In this document: piece by piece, positions 1-7,768 of the stretch
How the letters are laid out: each line of letters opens with the position of its first letter
How positions within the stretch are numbered: position 1 is the stretch's first letter
Assembly (NCBI GenBank): GCA_937975765.1
Contig: CALJUR010000123.1
Span: forward strand, 1 to 64,000
Source of the DNA: an uncultured Myxococcales bacterium
Lineage (GTDB): Bacteria; Myxococcota_A; UBA9042; DTJE01
Length of the DNA stretch: 64,000 nucleotides
Direction of reading: 5' to 3'
Program-made: the position numbers and the translations under genes
The notes under the pieces: model-generated
The model's input: the letters and a program-made list of their open reading frames with translations, nothing else
Told to the model about the DNA's origin: nothing
Database searches by the model: none

Positions 1-57
1 AGCAGTACAGCCCCCGCTGCCCGCCCTCGACCGGTACCCGGCCGAAGTGCGCCCATC

Positions 58-315
58 GTGCTGCCGGGCGTCGGCACCGGGATGCCGCTCGGCGACCCGC
101 TGGGCCTGCTGGACCCCTGGCAGATGGGGCTCGTCGACGGGGACCGCCGGTACGTCCCCGGCCACGTTGACCTGGACGAGTTGGAGATGGCCGTCCGCCG
201 GGGCGAGATGTCCCTGGACGAGTACCTGGCCATCGCCGATCGCGAGGACGCCCTGCTGCAGGGCATGACCCCCTTCGACGGGGTCGAGGAGGTGCGACAT
301 GGACGGCGTGCGTGA
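58..315 (+). CDS. Small acidic protein of unknown function, possibly 5'-truncated
   Basis: Eighty-five residues if translation begins at the GTG at 58. The frame stays open to base 1, so the gene may be longer and cut by the window edge. I do not recognise it. It has a Gly/Pro-rich N-terminal part (GVGTGMPLGDPLGLLDPW) and an acidic, helical C-terminal part. Its last 17 bases overlap the next gene, whose ribosome site GAGGAGG (286-292) lies inside it, so the two are probably cotranslated and may work together. The start is uncertain because no good ribosome site precedes 58. Confidence 0.5.
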   Translation: MLPGVGTGMPLGDPLGLLDPWQMGLVDGDRRYVPGHVDLDELEMAVRRGEMSLDEYLAIADREDALLQGMTPFDGVEEVRHGRRA

Positions 316-991
316 GGCGGTGGCGGTGCCGACGGCGCCCCTGCTGCCCGAGGACTGCTTCGTGCGGCAGCGGGACGTGTTGCCCCTGGACCGCCTGCGC
401 CGGGCGAGGGTCACGGTCATCGGGGCCGGCGCGGTGGGGTCATTCGCGGCCCTGGCCCTGGCCAAGATGGGCGTGGGCACCCTGGACATCTACGATTTCG
501 ACACGGTCTCCCCCGAGAACCTGTCCGCCCAGTGGTTCCGGGTCGGGGACCTGGGCCGGCCCAAGGTGGACGCCCTGGCCGACCAGCTGGCGGCCTTCGG
601 CGTCGCGGTCACGCCCCACGCCGAGCGCTTCGTGGCCCAGCCCCTGGAGGGCGTCGTCGTCTGCGCCGTCGACAGCATGGACGTGCGGGTCGGCCTCTGG
701 AGCCACGTCCGCAAATGCCGGCGCGTGGAACTGTACCTGGACGCCCGCATGGGCGCCGAGGTCGGCAAGGTCCTGGCCGTCCGGCCCACCGACCCGGAGG
801 ACTGCCGCGCCTACCAGGCCGAGCTCTACCCGTCCACCGATGCCTTCCGCGCCCCGTGCACGGCCCGGTCGACCATCTACTGCGCCGCAGGCCTGGCCGC
901 CTTCCTGGCCGCTACGGTCGGCAACCACCTGGCCCAGCGCCGCTACCGCCGCGAGATGGTGGTGGACTTCCGGCAGGGCCTCATCGTCTGA
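299..991 (+). CDS. E1/ThiF-family adenylating enzyme of a mobile element
   Basis: 230 residues. A Rossmann nucleotide-binding loop IGAGAVGS (41-48) is followed by the E1-type segment DFDTVSPENLSAQ (66-78), the conserved GRPK (86-89) and the acidic AVDSMDVR (123-130). This is the layout of enzymes that adenylate the C-terminus of a ubiquitin-like or sulfur-carrier protein. The segment CTARSTIYCAAG (187-198) carries candidate catalytic cysteines and recalls the ThiF-like proteins of phages and PRTRC-type elements (family knowledge from memory). The Arg usually following the Asn of the DFD segment is missing, and no CxxC zinc pairs are present. The ATG at 299 has GAGGAGG six bases upstream. A JAMM-domain RadC-like gene lies close by, which fits a conjugation/deconjugation pair. 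The substrate protein was not found. Confidence 0.75.
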   Translation: MDGVREAVAVPTAPLLPEDCFVRQRDVLPLDRLRRARVTVIGAGAVGSFAALALAKMGVGTLDIYDFDTVSPENLSAQWFRVGDLGRPKVDALADQLAAFGVAVTPHAERFVAQPLEGVVVCAVDSMDVRVGLWSHVRKCRRVELYLDARMGAEVGKVLAVRPTDPEDCRAYQAELYPSTDAFRAPCTARSTIYCAAGLAAFLAATVGNHLAQRRYRREMVVDFRQGLIV

Positions 992-1124
992 ACCACTCGG
1001 CTCCCACGTCGCCAACCCCTCCCCGAACCATCGAGGCCCAGAGCCGGGCCAGGAACTCCGGACGCGGCCGGCGCGTCCACGGTGCCCGTCCCGCCGACGG
1101 GAATGGCTCACAGGGAGGGGGCGG

Positions 1125-1229
1125 ATGCCGCACTTCTTGAGAAGGTTCCTGCACCACCGGGCCACGCCGGGAGCGCTGTTGACGCTGATCGCCGTGGCCC
1201 TGGGTGCGCTGCTCGGCGACGACGTGTAG
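1125..1229 (+). CDS. 34-residue single-span membrane protein
   Basis: A very short gene with a strong purine-rich ribosome site (GGGAGGGGG) just before the ATG. The product has a basic N-terminus (HFLRRFLHHR) and one hydrophobic span (GALLTLIAVALGALLG), then ends in GDDV. The positive-inside rule places the N-terminus in the cytoplasm. It lies between the ThiF-like and RadC-like genes. Function is unknown; small holin-like, toxin-like or regulatory membrane peptides look like this, but nothing here decides between them. Confidence 0.4.
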   Translation: MPHFLRRFLHHRATPGALLTLIAVALGALLGDDV

Positions 1230-1308
1230 CCGAACCCGGGGGCGGGGCGTCCGGTGCACCCGGCCGGGCGCCCCGCCTGCCGGCCCCACCCCCACCAGCG
1301 AGGACACC

Positions 1309-1959
1309 ATGTTGGAGATCCGCGAGCGCCTGGCCGCCTTCGGTACGTCCGTCCTCTCGGACGCGGAGGTGCTGGCCCTGGTCCTGTCCAACGGCCCCGA
1401 CCCCGACCTGGGTCAGCGGGTCCTGCAGTCCGTCGGCTCCCCCCGGGGGCTGCTGACCCGCCGCCTTCCCGAGCTGTCCGGCATCCCGGGCGTCGGCCCC
1501 CGCCGGGCGGAGCGCCTGCTGGCCGCCATCGAACTGGGCCGCCGGGCGTCCAGCACCGCCGCGGACCCCGGCAGTCCCCTGATGAGCGCCGCCGACGTGG
1601 CCGGCCGCATGTCCCGCCTGGCCACCGAGCCCGTCGAGGTCTTCGTGGCCCTCGCCGTCAACGCCCGCAACCGCGTCCTGGGCGAGTGGGTCGTCGCCCG
1701 CGGCTGGGAGTCCGGCGTGAACCTGACGCCCCGCCAGGTCATGACCCTGCTGGTCAAGGAGGGCGCCGGCCGGGCGATCTTCGTTCACAACCACCCCTCG
1801 GGGGACTCTGCCCCAAGCTCCGAGGACATCCGATTCACCCAGCGCCTGGTCGAGGCCGCCCGCACCCTCGATATCCGGGTCCTGGACCACGTCATCGTGG
1901 CTAGCGGCGGCTTCGCCAGCATCCGGGAGCAGGCGCGGGGGGAGGTGGAGTTCGGGTAG
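1309..1959 (+). CDS. radC: RadC-type JAMM/MPN domain protein
   Basis: 216 residues from the ATG at 1309 (weak AGG site before it). A helix-hairpin-helix pair (LSGIPGVGPRRAERLL, 56-71) precedes an MPN/JAMM domain with the zinc-metalloprotease signature E110, HNHPSG (160-165) and D173. These are all the residues of an intact JAMM site. Despite its name the family's role in DNA repair is doubtful; in mobile elements RadC proteins are common and may act as peptidases or nucleases. It sits in the mobile region rather than beside rpmB, where chromosomal copies are often found, and follows an E1-like gene, suggesting a shared role in protein modification. Confidence 0.85.
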   Translation: MLEIRERLAAFGTSVLSDAEVLALVLSNGPDPDLGQRVLQSVGSPRGLLTRRLPELSGIPGVGPRRAERLLAAIELGRRASSTAADPGSPLMSAADVAGRMSRLATEPVEVFVALAVNARNRVLGEWVVARGWESGVNLTPRQVMTLLVKEGAGRAIFVHNHPSGDSAPSSEDIRFTQRLVEAARTLDIRVLDHVIVASGGFASIREQARGEVEFG

Positions 1960-2060
1960 GGGCGCTATGGTCCCAGAAGCGGGACGTGCAAGTCTTGACA
2001 CCCGAATGCCCGGGCCTAGCATCAAACCTTGTGCAATTCCGCCCAGAGAGAGTTCCTGAA

Positions 2061-2597
2061 ATGAAGCGTTGCCCCAAGTGCGAACGCGAAACCTACGACG
2101 AGGTACCGAAGTGCCCACAATGCGGAACTGAACTCCCAGTTCCAGCCTTTCTGAAGGGGCAGCGCCGCGTGGAACATCCGTCGCCCCCCCTGTCTGCTGC
2201 CTCGGATGCCTCCACACACCGCGCCCACAACGACGATGTCGAACCGGACGAGCGGCGGAAGATCATCGGGAAGGTAGGCGAGGCAATAATGTTCGCCGGG
2301 CTGGCGGTTGTACTGATGCCGCTACTCGTCCCATCGATGAGACCTTACGAAAACGTTGGACTGGTCATTGCCGCAGTCGGCGCGAGCGTGTCGGCGGTCG
2401 ACCGAAACAATCTCCGCAACATCCTCTGCACTGCCGTTTGCGGTGGCATCGGCTACTTCCTGTGGGATCGTCATGTTTCGAGCACTGGCGGAAAGATCGT
2501 GCTGGTCGTGGTACTCGTACTGCTGTTCGGCACGTTGGAGTACGCCTGGACCCGATTGGCGAGGCGTCCAGGTTCGCCCCCCCCAAGTCGTGAGTGA
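2061..2597 (+). CDS. Zinc-ribbon membrane protein, unknown function
   Basis: 178 residues from the ATG at 2061; an upstream in-frame start at 1986 would add 25 unlikely residues. The N-terminus is a short zinc ribbon with two CxxC pairs (C4/C7 and C18/C21). A polar linker follows, then about four hydrophobic spans (near 75-92, 98-112, 121-135 and 145-162). Cytoplasmic zinc ribbons tethered to membrane spans are common in uncharacterised bacterial proteins. The DNA is clearly less GC-rich at third positions than in flanking genes, which fits recent acquisition within the element. No function can be assigned. Confidence 0.65.
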   Translation: MKRCPKCERETYDEVPKCPQCGTELPVPAFLKGQRRVEHPSPPLSAASDASTHRAHNDDVEPDERRKIIGKVGEAIMFAGLAVVLMPLLVPSMRPYENVGLVIAAVGASVSAVDRNNLRNILCTAVCGGIGYFLWDRHVSSTGGKIVLVVVLVLLFGTLEYAWTRLARRPGSPPPSRE

Positions 2598-2783
2598 CGC
2601 TCCCGTTCTCGGGCTTCCTTCATCTGCTGTACACCCCTGCACCTGACACCGTCGGCCTAACTCTCTGCAAACGCCCAACCGGGGGTGTGGCATGACGGAA
2701 CCGCGCCTGAAGATGAAGTTCTGGGCGAATGCACTGAAGCGTGTCCCCGACTCGAAACTCTGCCCTAAGACAAGGAGGTTCCC

Positions 2784-3332
2784 ATGTCCCACGACGCCAC
2801 AGTACGCACGTTCCCCGCCCTGGTCCCCCCGGACCCGCCCCTGGACACCGCCCGGGTGGTCGCCCGCCTCGACGAGGCCACCCACGGCCACTGGACCTTC
2901 GAGGTGGACTACTACGAGGTCTACGAGAAGGAGACCGTGGTCATGGGCCGCCTGACCCTGGAGGACCGCACCCGCGTGGCCTTCGGGGGCACCCAGGCCA
3001 ACGGCACCACCCCCATGGCCGAGCGCTTCCGCCTGGCCTCCCTGGACGCCCTGGTCAAGGCGGCGGCCCTGGCGGGCATCGTCGTCATCGACCCCGTGAC
3101 GCAGGTCCAGGTCCCCGCGCCGGTGCCCGAGACCCCCGGCCGCCCGGCCAGCGACGGCGGCGGGCGCATCAGCAGCAAGCAGTTGTCCTACCTGTACTCG
3201 TTGGCCCGGGACCGCGGCATCCCCCGCGACCAGGTCGTGGCCCGCTGCCTGGCCACCTACAAGAAGAAGCCGGAGTACCTGTCCAAGGCCGATGCCAGCG
3301 CCGTCATCGAGGCGCTGAAGGAGGGAACCTGA
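2784..3332 (+). CDS. Rad52/Rad22-like single-strand annealing protein
   Basis: 182 residues; a near-perfect ribosome site AAGGAGG precedes the ATG. Residues 22-105 (VVARLDEATHGHWTFEV, then a VVMGRLTLE strand, then a Lys/Ala-rich helix ending in ALVKAAALAGI) follow the order of the Rad52-type annealing core used by phages. A flexible Pro-rich linker leads to a small C-terminal helical domain (128-180, ISSKQLSYLYSLARDRGI) of the type often attached to phage annealing proteins. It likely coats single-stranded DNA and anneals it to a homologous strand. Its stop overlaps the start of the next gene, a nuclease, giving the classic annealase-exonuclease pair of phage recombination. Family assignment is by pattern and not certain. 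Confidence 0.65.
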   Translation: MSHDATVRTFPALVPPDPPLDTARVVARLDEATHGHWTFEVDYYEVYEKETVVMGRLTLEDRTRVAFGGTQANGTTPMAERFRLASLDALVKAAALAGIVVIDPVTQVQVPAPVPETPGRPASDGGGRISSKQLSYLYSLARDRGIPRDQVVARCLATYKKKPEYLSKADASAVIEALKEGT

Positions 3333-4144
3333 TGAACGTCCTGCACAGCCTGCCCCCGCCCCGCGAGCGCGAGGGCCTGCACGTCTCCGTGTCCCAGGTG
3401 AAGGGCTACCTGATCTGCCCCGCCAAGTACGCCCACCGGTACGTGAAGGGCACGCCCGCGGCCCATCGCCCGGTGTCCCTGGCGTTCGGCACGGCCGTCC
3501 ACGCGGCCCTGGCCACGTTCTACGAGGGCCTGATGAACGGCCGCCGCCTGCCCGTGGAGGAGGTCCAGGCGGCCTTCGCCGACCGCTGGTCCGTCGAACT
3601 GCAGGACGACCTGCCCCTGCTGTTCGATGACGGTCAGGCCGACGGCGACGTGAAGGACCAGGGCATCGCGCTGCTGGGGGCGTTCATGCAGCAGGGCTTC
3701 ATGCCCGAGCACGTCCTGGCCGTCGAACTGCCCTTCCAGGTGGACCTCCCCGACCCCGACACCGGCGAGATCCTCGACATCGACCTGGTCGGCGCCATCG
3801 ACCTGGTCGCCGTGCACCAGGGCCGCACCGTCATCTGCGAACACAAGACGGCCGGCCGACGCTTCGCCCAGGACCGCCTGCTCTACGACTTCCAGCCCAC
3901 CGCCTACCTCTACGCCGCCCGCCTCCTCCGGCTGCCGCCGGACCCCATCGCCATCTTCCAGATCCTGTTGAAGACCAAGAAGCCGGTCGTGGACGTGCTG
4001 CCCTTGAACCGCACCGAGGCCGCCCAGAGGGAGATGCTGGAGACCTTCTCCCATGTGCTGAAGGGCATCGAGGCGGGGGCCTTCCCCCGCAACCGCGGCT
4101 GGGCCTGCGCCGACTGCGAGTTCAAGAGGGCGTGCGGCGCGTAG
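3332..4144 (+). CDS. PD-(D/E)XK nuclease with Fe-S cluster (RecB/Cas4-like)
   Basis: 270 residues. Motifs in order: H57 in GTAVHAALA, catalytic D157 in GAIDLVAV, E170-x-K172 in ICEHKTAG, and QPTAYLYA (189-196), all typical of RecB-family nucleases. C29 near the N-terminus together with C259, C262 and C268 at the C-terminus form the four-cysteine pattern that binds a 4Fe-4S cluster in Cas4 and AddB. The ATG overlaps the stop of the Rad52-like gene (TGATG), so the two are translationally coupled. It probably resects DNA ends to make the single strands that the annealing protein uses. There are no Cas genes nearby, so a CRISPR role is unlikely. Confidence 0.8.
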   Translation: MNVLHSLPPPREREGLHVSVSQVKGYLICPAKYAHRYVKGTPAAHRPVSLAFGTAVHAALATFYEGLMNGRRLPVEEVQAAFADRWSVELQDDLPLLFDDGQADGDVKDQGIALLGAFMQQGFMPEHVLAVELPFQVDLPDPDTGEILDIDLVGAIDLVAVHQGRTVICEHKTAGRRFAQDRLLYDFQPTAYLYAARLLRLPPDPIAIFQILLKTKKPVVDVLPLNRTEAAQREMLETFSHVLKGIEAGAFPRNRGWACADCEFKRACGA

Positions 4145-4253
4145 CGGTCCGACCGAGTGGGATCCCGACAGGCCTCTGGAACAGTGGCCCTCATGCTGAG
4201 CGGTTGGACTACAATCCGTGGTCAGCGCATGCACGCGGGGTCCCAGGAGGAAC

Positions 4254-5087
4254 ATGGGAAAGCGCGGACCCAAGCCGAAGAAGCCACCTGAACCGTGGAA
4301 GATCCCGCGGGAGTATGTCCGTCAACTGGCTGAGATCGTCTGCGAGATCGAGAGCCGTGAGAAGGCCACCGCCACCGAGAAGAAGTTCTTCGAGTACGTC
4401 GACAAGGTGGTCGGAGGACGCTACCGGAGCACCTCTTCTCGGCCGCGGGTCCGCGTGCCCATGGTGAACCTCTACGAGGCGGTCATCCTCCTGGTGCGCG
4501 TGCTCCGTACGGGGGGTCTGGAAGACTTCGTGAAGGCTGGGACCTACCCGGACGTCGAAGCGGTACGCAAGGCAGCCCTCTCGGCGCTGAACCAGATGCT
4601 GCCCGGGTTCGGCACCAGCCTCAAGAGCGCGTTGTCGACTAAGGTCCAGATAGCGACGGGGAGCTGGAAGAACGCTGCCTGTGCCCGAGCCGGCGAGTGC
4701 CCCTCAGTGGGGCTCGGTTTCGCGCAAGTGCGAAACATCCTTCCTCCGCTTTCCGCACGCAGCGTCGACCAGCGGATCGAGGTGCCCGGATGGTCCATGC
4801 CCCCGGCAGGACAGCCGCTGATGAGCGCTACCATGCACGGCAGCGTCACGGTACCCGCCTGGGACAAGCCTCCCGTCACCCCACCCGACGCCGATGACGT
4901 TGCACTGCTGCTCCTCAACCTGGCTGCCGACGAAGCCCGCCTCGCAGAACATCAGCGGAAGCACCTGATAGGTCTCCTGGAGGAGTACTTGCAGGAGGGC
5001 ACGATCTCCAGCGCTGACACTCCCCAGGGATACGACGAGACGTCGCCACCTGTTGCGGACTCACCTGAGAAGGCACGCGGCACCTAA
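4254..5087 (+). CDS. Unknown protein with basic N-terminus, mobile-element gene
   Basis: 277 residues; the ATG at 4254 has AGGAGG four bases before it, much better than the earlier in-frame GTG. The N-terminus (GKRGPKPKKPPEP) is strongly basic and resembles an AT-hook-like DNA-binding tail. The middle (about 30-110) is mostly helical and the C-terminal third is acidic and Pro-rich. I recognise no family. A TACAAT box at 4210-4215 could be the -10 of its own promoter. Base composition is more mixed than in the host genes downstream. It lies between the recombination pair and the integrase, so a role in element maintenance or regulation is possible. Confidence 0.6.
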   Translation: MGKRGPKPKKPPEPWKIPREYVRQLAEIVCEIESREKATATEKKFFEYVDKVVGGRYRSTSSRPRVRVPMVNLYEAVILLVRVLRTGGLEDFVKAGTYPDVEAVRKAALSALNQMLPGFGTSLKSALSTKVQIATGSWKNAACARAGECPSVGLGFAQVRNILPPLSARSVDQRIEVPGWSMPPAGQPLMSATMHGSVTVPAWDKPPVTPPDADDVALLLLNLAADEARLAEHQRKHLIGLLEEYLQEGTISSADTPQGYDETSPPVADSPEKARGT

Positions 5088-5223
5088 ATGCGTATCCTGT
5101 ATTTATAGTCCTATCCTTCTGTTTTTCCTCAGCCTTCGGCCTTGACGCAAGTCATTCCAGCCACATCTTCAAGGAGTGAATGCCCCCGCATGGTGCAGGG
5201 GCGACCCTCGAACGGAGATGAAC

Positions 5224-5559
5224 ATGAGGAACCTGGATCCTGGCCGCGGGGACGGTCCCACCTACTCGACCTGGGACCTGCCGCTGGCCACGTACCTGGT
5301 GATGTCTCGAAACCTGATCGGGATCGAGGCAAATGGGAATCAGATCGGGTTCGTGTTCGAGCGGGACGCGAAGATCGAGTCCGACATCGACGACTTCCGG
5401 TCCCACCGCGGTGCAGTCGCTCCGGCCAGATACCTGCTGATGATGACGGTGCTGGAGGAATTCGCGGACAAGGTCAGGAAGTCGGCCCGAAGTCTGAGGG
5501 GAACGAAGGGTACGAACCGGGGTGGGCCTCGATCGGGGCACCCGGGTGGGCCCGGGTAG
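5224..5559 (+). CDS. DUF5659-like small protein
   Basis: 111 residues from the ATG at 5224 (GGAG seven bases upstream; an ATG at 5218 is also possible). Residues 11-80 (STWDLPLATYLVMSRNLIGI, then IGFVFERD, then PARYLLMMTVLEEF) match my recollection of the DUF5659 pattern: a strand pair naming the current value, a FVF strand and a closing helix. Such small proteins are found in phages and integrative elements close to integrases, and their role is not known. The Gly/Arg-rich tail (from residue 90) is probably disordered. It ends three bases before the next gene. Confidence 0.6.
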   Translation: MRNLDPGRGDGPTYSTWDLPLATYLVMSRNLIGIEANGNQIGFVFERDAKIESDIDDFRSHRGAVAPARYLLMMTVLEEFADKVRKSARSLRGTKGTNRGGPRSGHPGGPG

Positions 5560-5562
5560 TTG

Positions 5563-5997
5563 ATGCAATCGGTGAGCCCTCGAACGGGTGGGCCGACCGA
5601 CCTGGATGTGACGGCCGCGGAGGAGGAGTCGCAGGGCCTGACAGGCCCTGGGCCTGACCCGGCCAGTTCCGGATGTCCCTGGTGGTTCGATAGCCTGGCG
5701 AACAGGATCGCCTCCATCATCCTGGCGAAGCTCCAGGGCTCTGACTTCGGTCCGACGGCAGTGATCTCTGCGAGCAGTGCCGCCAAGGCGCTCCCGTGGA
5801 GAGATGCCGAGGCCAGAACCTGGCTCCGGCGGGAGCAGCTGATCCGCCGGGTGGACGGGCGGGACGTTGTCATCTGGGGCGACGTCCTCGCAGCTCTTCG
5901 TCAGGGCTCCAAGGACACAAGCACCTGGAAGCCCGCTCGGGTGCCCCGGGGGACACCCCGGGTTCCTCTCTCGCAAACGACATCGAGGTCCGCATGA
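5563..5997 (+). CDS. Excisionase-like helix-turn-helix protein
   Basis: 144 residues. Residues 66-113 (AVISASSAAKALPW, then ARTWLRREQLIRRVDGRDVVI) read as a winged-helix DNA-binding domain of the MerR/excisionase type: two helices, a turn and a short hairpin. Both flanks look disordered. It starts directly after the DUF5659-like gene (a TTG at 5560 is an alternative) and its stop overlaps the integrase start (ATGA). Small DNA-binding proteins cotranslated with a tyrosine integrase are commonly recombination directionality factors, so I infer an excisionase or integrase regulator. No biochemical motif proves this. Confidence 0.55.
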   Translation: MQSVSPRTGGPTDLDVTAAEEESQGLTGPGPDPASSGCPWWFDSLANRIASIILAKLQGSDFGPTAVISASSAAKALPWRDAEARTWLRREQLIRRVDGRDVVIWGDVLAALRQGSKDTSTWKPARVPRGTPRVPLSQTTSRSA

Positions 5998-7139
5998 AGC
6001 AGAAGAAACCCAAGCCCTGGGGACTGGGCAAGATCCGCGTGCGTGCTGTCCGTGGGCCCCGTCAGGATGGACGGTGGTACTTCCGTGCCGAACGCTACGA
6101 GGGGGAGACCGGCGTCCCGGTCTGGACAGCTTGGGCCACCCTGGACGAGGCAACACAGAAGGTGGCCTGCTTGGTGGCGGCAGGCGAGGACCTGGAGGCG
6201 CGAGAGAACCCGGGGGAGTCCCGCACGGTCCGCACGATCAGGGATGTCCTGGAACTGTGGTTGGGTGCGGTGGAGAGCCGGCCCCTCGCGAAGGCCACTA
6301 CCATCTCCATCGCCAGAGCCTCCCTGCGGCATCTGAACAAGCATCTGGGTAGTCTCCCCGTCGACCGCCTTGACCTGATCGTCCTTGACCGCTACGTCGA
6401 GAAGCGATTTCACGAGGCTCCGAATCCGCGGACCGCCGGCGGGACCATCGACCTCGAACTGACGAAACTGCAGGCGGCGTGGACCTGGGCGCGGCGCCGG
6501 AAACTCGTTCCGGACCACCCCATCGAGCTGCCGACCATCGAGATCATTGGCCGGGACAAGTACACGCCAACGCCGGAGCAGTGGTCGTCCATCCTCAACC
6601 AACTGAGGCGCCTTCCGTGGGTCTACCGCCTGCTTCTCATCCAGGGTTGTACCGGCGCCCGGGTCCACGAGGTGGCCCGGCTGACCTGGGATGACATCGA
6701 ACTGACGACCTGTGTGATCCGGGTCCCAGCGGACTCCAAGACGGGCTTCAGGCCAGTCACCATCCCCGAAAGCCTCCGGGACTTCCTGGCCGCTATCCCC
6801 GAGGACCGGCGAGTTGGCCGCCTGCTGGGAGAGGTCACCGAGAAGACCATCATGACCCGGATCTACGTGTACCTGAAGGAGGCGTGCTCCGCGGTCGGCA
6901 TCCCCCGGATCGGGACCCATGCACTCCGCCGGATGGTCGTGGACCAGTACTACCGCGGCGGAGCCGACATCGGGACGGTCGCCGCCCAACTGGGCCAGTC
7001 GCCTGAAACCGCCTTGAAGTTCTACCGCAAGGCAACGAGCACGGATCGCACCCGCGCCGTGGTGCTGGCCGGCCTCGGGGTCCCGAAGGGGGTGACGGAG
7101 AACTACTTGATCTATCTGCCCGCTTGGCGGGCTGCGTGA
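5994..7139 (+). CDS. int: Tyrosine recombinase / integrase
   Basis: 381 residues. An N-terminal arm-binding region with a strand triplet (RWYFRAERYEG) leads to a SAM-like core-binding domain (about 80-175) and a catalytic domain with R223 (GARVHE), K249 (SKTG), H309 and R312 (THALRR) and nucleophile Y344 (LKFYRK). The second conserved His/Trp position is Gln here (LGQS, 334-336?), an uncommon but tolerated change. It should integrate and excise the element by strand exchange. Being the last gene before ordinary chromosomal genes, it marks the right edge of the element. Confidence 0.9.
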   Translation: MKQKKPKPWGLGKIRVRAVRGPRQDGRWYFRAERYEGETGVPVWTAWATLDEATQKVACLVAAGEDLEARENPGESRTVRTIRDVLELWLGAVESRPLAKATTISIARASLRHLNKHLGSLPVDRLDLIVLDRYVEKRFHEAPNPRTAGGTIDLELTKLQAAWTWARRRKLVPDHPIELPTIEIIGRDKYTPTPEQWSSILNQLRRLPWVYRLLLIQGCTGARVHEVARLTWDDIELTTCVIRVPADSKTGFRPVTIPESLRDFLAAIPEDRRVGRLLGEVTEKTIMTRIYVYLKEACSAVGIPRIGTHALRRMVVDQYYRGGADIGTVAAQLGQSPETALKFYRKATSTDRTRAVVLAGLGVPKGVTENYLIYLPAWRAA

Positions 7140-7144
7140 CCGAA

Positions 7145-7168
7145 ACCCGCACAACTCACCCGCACAAC
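7145..7168. repeat. Direct repeat beside the integrase, candidate arm or att sequence
   Basis: The 11-mer ACCCGCACAAC occurs at 7145-7155 and again at 7158-7168, a 13-bp period. It lies between the integrase stop and the end of yjbQ, where the element must join the chromosome. Short repeats at this spacing are typical of integrase arm or excisionase sites. The left end of the element is outside the window, so an att duplication cannot be tested here. Confidence 0.4.
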
Positions 7169-7175
7169 CCGGGGG

Positions 7176-7595
7176 TCACTCGCCGATAACCTTGATGAGG
7201 ACGCGCTTTCTCCGCCGACCATCGAACTCGCCGTAGAAGACCTGCTCCCACGGACCGAAGTCCAGCCGGCCGCCGGTGATGGCGATCACGACCTCGCGGC
7301 CCATGACCTGGCGCTTCAGGTGCGCGTCGCCGTTGTCCTCGCCGGTGCGGTTGTGCCGGTAGCGCGACACCGGCTCGTGCGGCGCCAGCGCCTCCAGCCA
7401 GTCGTCGTAGTCCTGGTGCAGGCCGCTCTCGTCGTCGTTGATGAACACCGACGCCGTGATGTGCATCGCGTTGACCAGGCACAGCCCTTCCTGCACGCCG
7501 CTGCGGCGGACCGTGTCCTCCACCTTCGACGTGATGTTCAGGAAGCCGCGCCGGGTCGGGACCGTGAACTCCAGGTGATCGGTCAGGGACTTCAA
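7176..7595 (-). CDS. yjbQ: YjbQ/UPF0047 family protein (secondary thiamine-phosphate synthase type)
   Basis: 139 residues from a TTG at 7595 with GGAGGAG four bases upstream; this gives the usual family length and the usual start MKSLTDHLEF, whereas an upstream GTG-type start would add 13 atypical residues. The three conserved histidines are present: H45 (NAMHITASV), H81 (YRHN) and H92 (NGDAHL), followed by GRLDFGPWEQVFYGEFDG. Members are small trimeric metal-binding proteins reported to have weak thiamine-phosphate synthase activity; the true role is unsettled. It is the first chromosomal gene beyond the integrated element and appears intact to its normal C-terminus. Confidence 0.85.
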   Translation of the reverse strand: MKSLTDHLEFTVPTRRGFLNITSKVEDTVRRSGVQEGLCLVNAMHITASVFINDDESGLHQDYDDWLEALAPHEPVSRYRHNRTGEDNGDAHLKRQVMGREVVIAITGGRLDFGPWEQVFYGEFDGRRRKRVLIKVIGE

Positions 7596-7659
7596 CGTTC
7601 TCCTCCATGGCCGGACGGATGGATTGTCGCGCACCCCGAAAAATAGGGACAGCCTCCAA

Positions 7660-7673
7660 TTTCCGCCCGGAAA
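7660..7673. repeat. Short inverted repeat between yjbQ and ftsZ
   Basis: TTTCCG, two bases, then CGGAAA form a perfect 6-bp inverted repeat. It lies upstream of yjbQ and downstream of ftsZ, both on the minus strand. It could be an operator for yjbQ or part of a transcript end for the dcw operon; no T-run follows directly, so neither is established. Confidence 0.3.
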
Positions 7674-7768
7674 ACCCGAGGGGAGTACGCATCTTCGTCA
7701 CGCACGATCCGGGATTCCGGCATCGATTCCGACCGGAAGGAAAAGCGAGGCTGGCCCTCTTTTCGGGG

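Noticed and set aside
2692..2955. Short plus-strand frame overlapping the Rad52-like gene
   Set aside because: No ribosome site, and most of it is out of frame within a well-supported gene.
3332..4144. Cas4 of a CRISPR system
   Set aside because: Motifs are Cas4-like, but the gene is coupled to a Rad52-like annealase and no other cas gene or array is present.
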